In this document: in pieces, positions 62,512-64,000 of the stretch
Layout of the letters: every line of letters begins with the position of its first letter
Numbering within the stretch: position 1 is the stretch's first letter
NCBI GenBank assembly: GCA_016932995.1
Contig: JAFGBU010000008.1
Coordinates: 1 to 64,000 of the forward strand
DNA from: Desulfovibrionaceae bacterium
GTDB taxonomy: Bacteria > Desulfobacterota > Desulfovibrionia > Desulfovibrionales > Desulfovibrionaceae
Length of the DNA: 64,000 bases
Direction: 5' to 3'
Made by a program: the position numbers and the translations under genes
The notes under the pieces: generated by a model
What the model saw: only the letters and a program-made list of their open reading frames with translations
Told to the model about the DNA's origin: nothing
Database searches by the model: none

Positions 62512-63897
62512 TCAGGCCGCCCTGTCCGGGGCGAACATGTCCGGCCCGAAGACCACGCCCTTGGCCTCCAGCTTGGCCGCGAACCTGGGCCTGACGCCCC
62601 TGGTCACGAAACGGCCCTCGACCCGGCCCTTGGAGTTGAGCCCGGTCTGCTCAAAGGCGAATATCTCCTGCATGGCGATCATGTCCCCTTCCATGCCGGT
62701 TATCTCCTGAAAGCTCGTCACCTTGCGGCTGCCGTCCATGAGCCGCGAGGTCTGGATGACCACGTCGATGGCCGAGGCGATGTAGCGCTTGAGCGAGATG
62801 TCCGAGATGTTCAGCCCGGCCATGGCGACCATGGTCTCCAGGCGCATGAGCGCGTCGCGCGGGGTGTTGGCGTGGACCGTGGTCAGGGAGCCGTCGTGCC
62901 CGGTGTTCATGGCCTGGAGCATGTCCAGGGCCTCGTGGGCCCGGACCTCGCCGACGATGATCCTGTCCGGCCTCATGCGCAGGCAGTTCTTGACCAGGTC
63001 CCGCTGGGTGACCTCGCCCCTGCCCTCGATGTTCGAGGGCCGGGTCTCCAGCCGGACCACGTGCTCCTGCTTGAGCTGGAGCTCGGCCGCGTCCTCGATG
63101 GTCACGATGCGCTCGTTTGTCGGGATGAACCTGGACAGGACATTGAGCAGGGTGGTCTTGCCGCTGCCCGTGCCCCCGGAGATGATCACGTTCAGCCTGC
63201 TCTTGACCACGCCCTCCATGACCCTGGCCAGATCGGGGTTCAGGGACTTGAAGGCGATGAGGTCGTCGACCTCCAGGGGGTCCTTGGAGAACTTGCGTAT
63301 GGACAGGGACGGCCCGTCCACGGCCAGGGGCGGGATGATGGCGTTGACCCGCGAGCCGTCCCTGAGCCTGGCGTCGACCATGGGCGAGGACTCGTCTATC
63401 CTGCGGCCGACGTGCGAGACTATGCGCTCGATGATCTTGCGCAGGTGCCCGTCGTCCTTGAACCTGGCCCTGGTCAGCTCCAGCTTGCCGCCCCGCTCCA
63501 CGTAGATATGGCAATAGGTGTTCACCAGGATGTCCGAGACCGTGGGGTCCTTGATGAACGGCTCGAGCGGCCCCAGGCCCAGGACCTCGTCCCGGACCTC
63601 CTCGACCAGGAGCCTGCGCTCGGCCAGGTTCAGGGGCAGCTGCCGGAACTGGTCCTTGAGGATGGCCTCGATTTCCCTGGAGATCAGGGCCCGCAGCTCC
63701 TCCTCGGGCAGGTTGCCGATCAGGCTCAGGTCCAGGACGTCCAGGAGCAGGTTGTGGATGTTGGTCTTGGTCTCGTGGTAGTGCTCGTTCTGCGTGGGCG
63801 TGACGGCCTCGCGGCGTTCCGGGGCCGGGGCCCTCGGCGCTGCGGGCCGCGGTCCGATCCTTGCCGGGGTCTTGTCCAGCCTGGCCCTGATGTTCAT
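62512..63897 (-). CDS. tadA: Tad pilus assembly ATPase TadA/CpaF
   Basis: 461 residues. Type II/IV secretion ATPase: [19 protein letters not shown] (Walker A) near 240, the Asp box region [14 protein letters not shown], Walker [14 protein letters not shown] near 305, and the His box [21 protein letters not shown]. It powers Flp pilus polymerisation from the cytoplasm. The ATG at 63897 overlaps the stop of the upstream gene by 4 bp (ATGA). The first ~35 residues are basic, proline-rich and probably disordered. Confidence 0.95.
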   Translation of the reverse strand: MNIRARLDKTPARIGPRPAAPRAPAPERREAVTPTQNEHYHETKTNIHNLLLDVLDLSLIGNLPEEELRALISREIEAILKDQFRQLPLNLAERRLLVEEVRDEVLGLGPLEPFIKDPTVSDILVNTYCHIYVERGGKLELTRARFKDDGHLRKIIERIVSHVGRRIDESSPMVDARLRDGSRVNAIIPPLAVDGPSLSIRKFSKDPLEVDDLIAFKSLNPDLARVMEGVVKSRLNVIISGGTGSGKTTLLNVLSRFIPTNERIVTIEDAAELQLKQEHVVRLETRPSNIEGRGEVTQRDLVKNCLRMRPDRIIVGEVRAHEALDMLQAMNTGHDGSLTTVHANTPRDALMRLETMVAMAGLNISDISLKRYIASAIDVVIQTSRLMDGSRKVTSFQEITGMEGDMIAMQEIFAFEQTGLNSKGRVEGRFVTRGVRPRFAAKLEAKGVVFGPDMFAPDRAA

Positions 63898-64000
63898 GTC
63901 GCCTCCGCCCTGCGGCCGCTTGTCTTGGGCCCCAGGCCCAAGAACCTGAATATCGAGGCCCTGGGCCTGGCCCGGCCGCTCGGGGCCAGGTCCCGGGCCA
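63894..64000 (-). CDS. 3' end of an upstream tad gene, probably TadZ/CpaE (cut by window edge)
   Basis: Only the last ~34 codons are present, ending at a TGA (63896-63894) that overlaps the tadA start. The residues are basic and end [24 protein letters not shown], like the tail of a CpaE/TadZ protein, which often precedes tadA. The identity rests on position, not on sequence motifs. Confidence 0.45.
   Translation of the reverse strand, partial: ARDLAPSGRARPRASIFRFLGLGPKTSGRRAEAT

Noticed and set aside
1-64000. tRNA genes, insertion sequences, prophage att sites or CRISPR repeats.
   Set aside because: I found no cloverleaf-like TTC arms, transposase genes, terminal inverted repeats with target duplications, or regularly spaced repeats.

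Overview
The window is high-GC DNA from a sulfate-reducing bacterium, most likely of the order Desulfovibrionales. The anchor is dsrA-dsrB-dsrD followed by a cobyrinate a,c-diamide synthase gene, the arrangement known from Desulfovibrio. DsrA and DsrB have the usual 437 and 381 residues and carry the sirohaem/Fe-S cysteines at the expected places. I cannot name the genus. I recognise no tRNA, rRNA, CRISPR array or insertion sequence.

About 1-45150 is one large envelope-lipid and glycan biosynthesis region. It encodes nine glycosyltransferases, two asparagine synthase-like amidotransferases, three methyltransferase-like proteins, a sulfotransferase, a polysaccharide deacetylase, an SGNH hydrolase, a UDP-hexose 4-epimerase, a Wzx-type flippase, two radical SAM proteins and two polytopic GT-C/DUF2142-type membrane proteins. 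Its centre (11625-25583) is the notable part. It holds a 2412-residue single-chain iterative synthase (two nitronate-monooxygenase-like barrels, KS, AT, ACP, KR, DH), its own phosphopantetheinyl transferase, a GNAT-fold acyltransferase, an SDR epimerase/dehydratase, and, across a divergent GT21-like glycosyltransferase plus radical SAM pair, a serine palmitoyltransferase-like alpha-oxoamine synthase. The last three resemble the bacterial ceramide enzymes bCerS, CerR and Spt. The simplest reading is that the synthase builds the acyl chain on its own ACP, the oxoamine synthase releases it onto an amino acid, and the product is reduced, N-acylated, glycosylated and exported. A MacB-type ABC permease/ATPase, a TolC-like protein and a membrane fusion protein follow directly (25710-29871) and could move the lipid to the outer membrane. 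This product is inferred, not shown.

About 45191-53123 is conserved core: a small hypothetical gene and a YkgJ-type cysteine-cluster gene, divergent dsrABD with a promoter and long leader, an intercistronic hairpin before dsrD and a strong terminator after it, then cbiA, a periplasmic cyclophilin, and a convergent acyl-CoA ligase.

About 53168-59043 is regulatory. A near-consensus sigma-54 site precedes a winged-helix/Rossmann regulator gene coupled to a NeuB-family sialic acid synthase gene. A gene for an HD-GYP protein behind a TATAAT box with tandem TTGCAA repeats converges on a hybrid histidine kinase gene. About 59161-64000 on the minus strand is the 3' part of a tad pilus operon: an upstream gene cut by the window edge (probably tadZ), tadA, tadB, tadC and a TPR-SPOR lipoprotein gene, closed by a 17-bp perfect inverted repeat.

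Many neighbouring genes overlap by 4 bp (ATGA or GTGA), so the biosynthetic region is largely translationally coupled.
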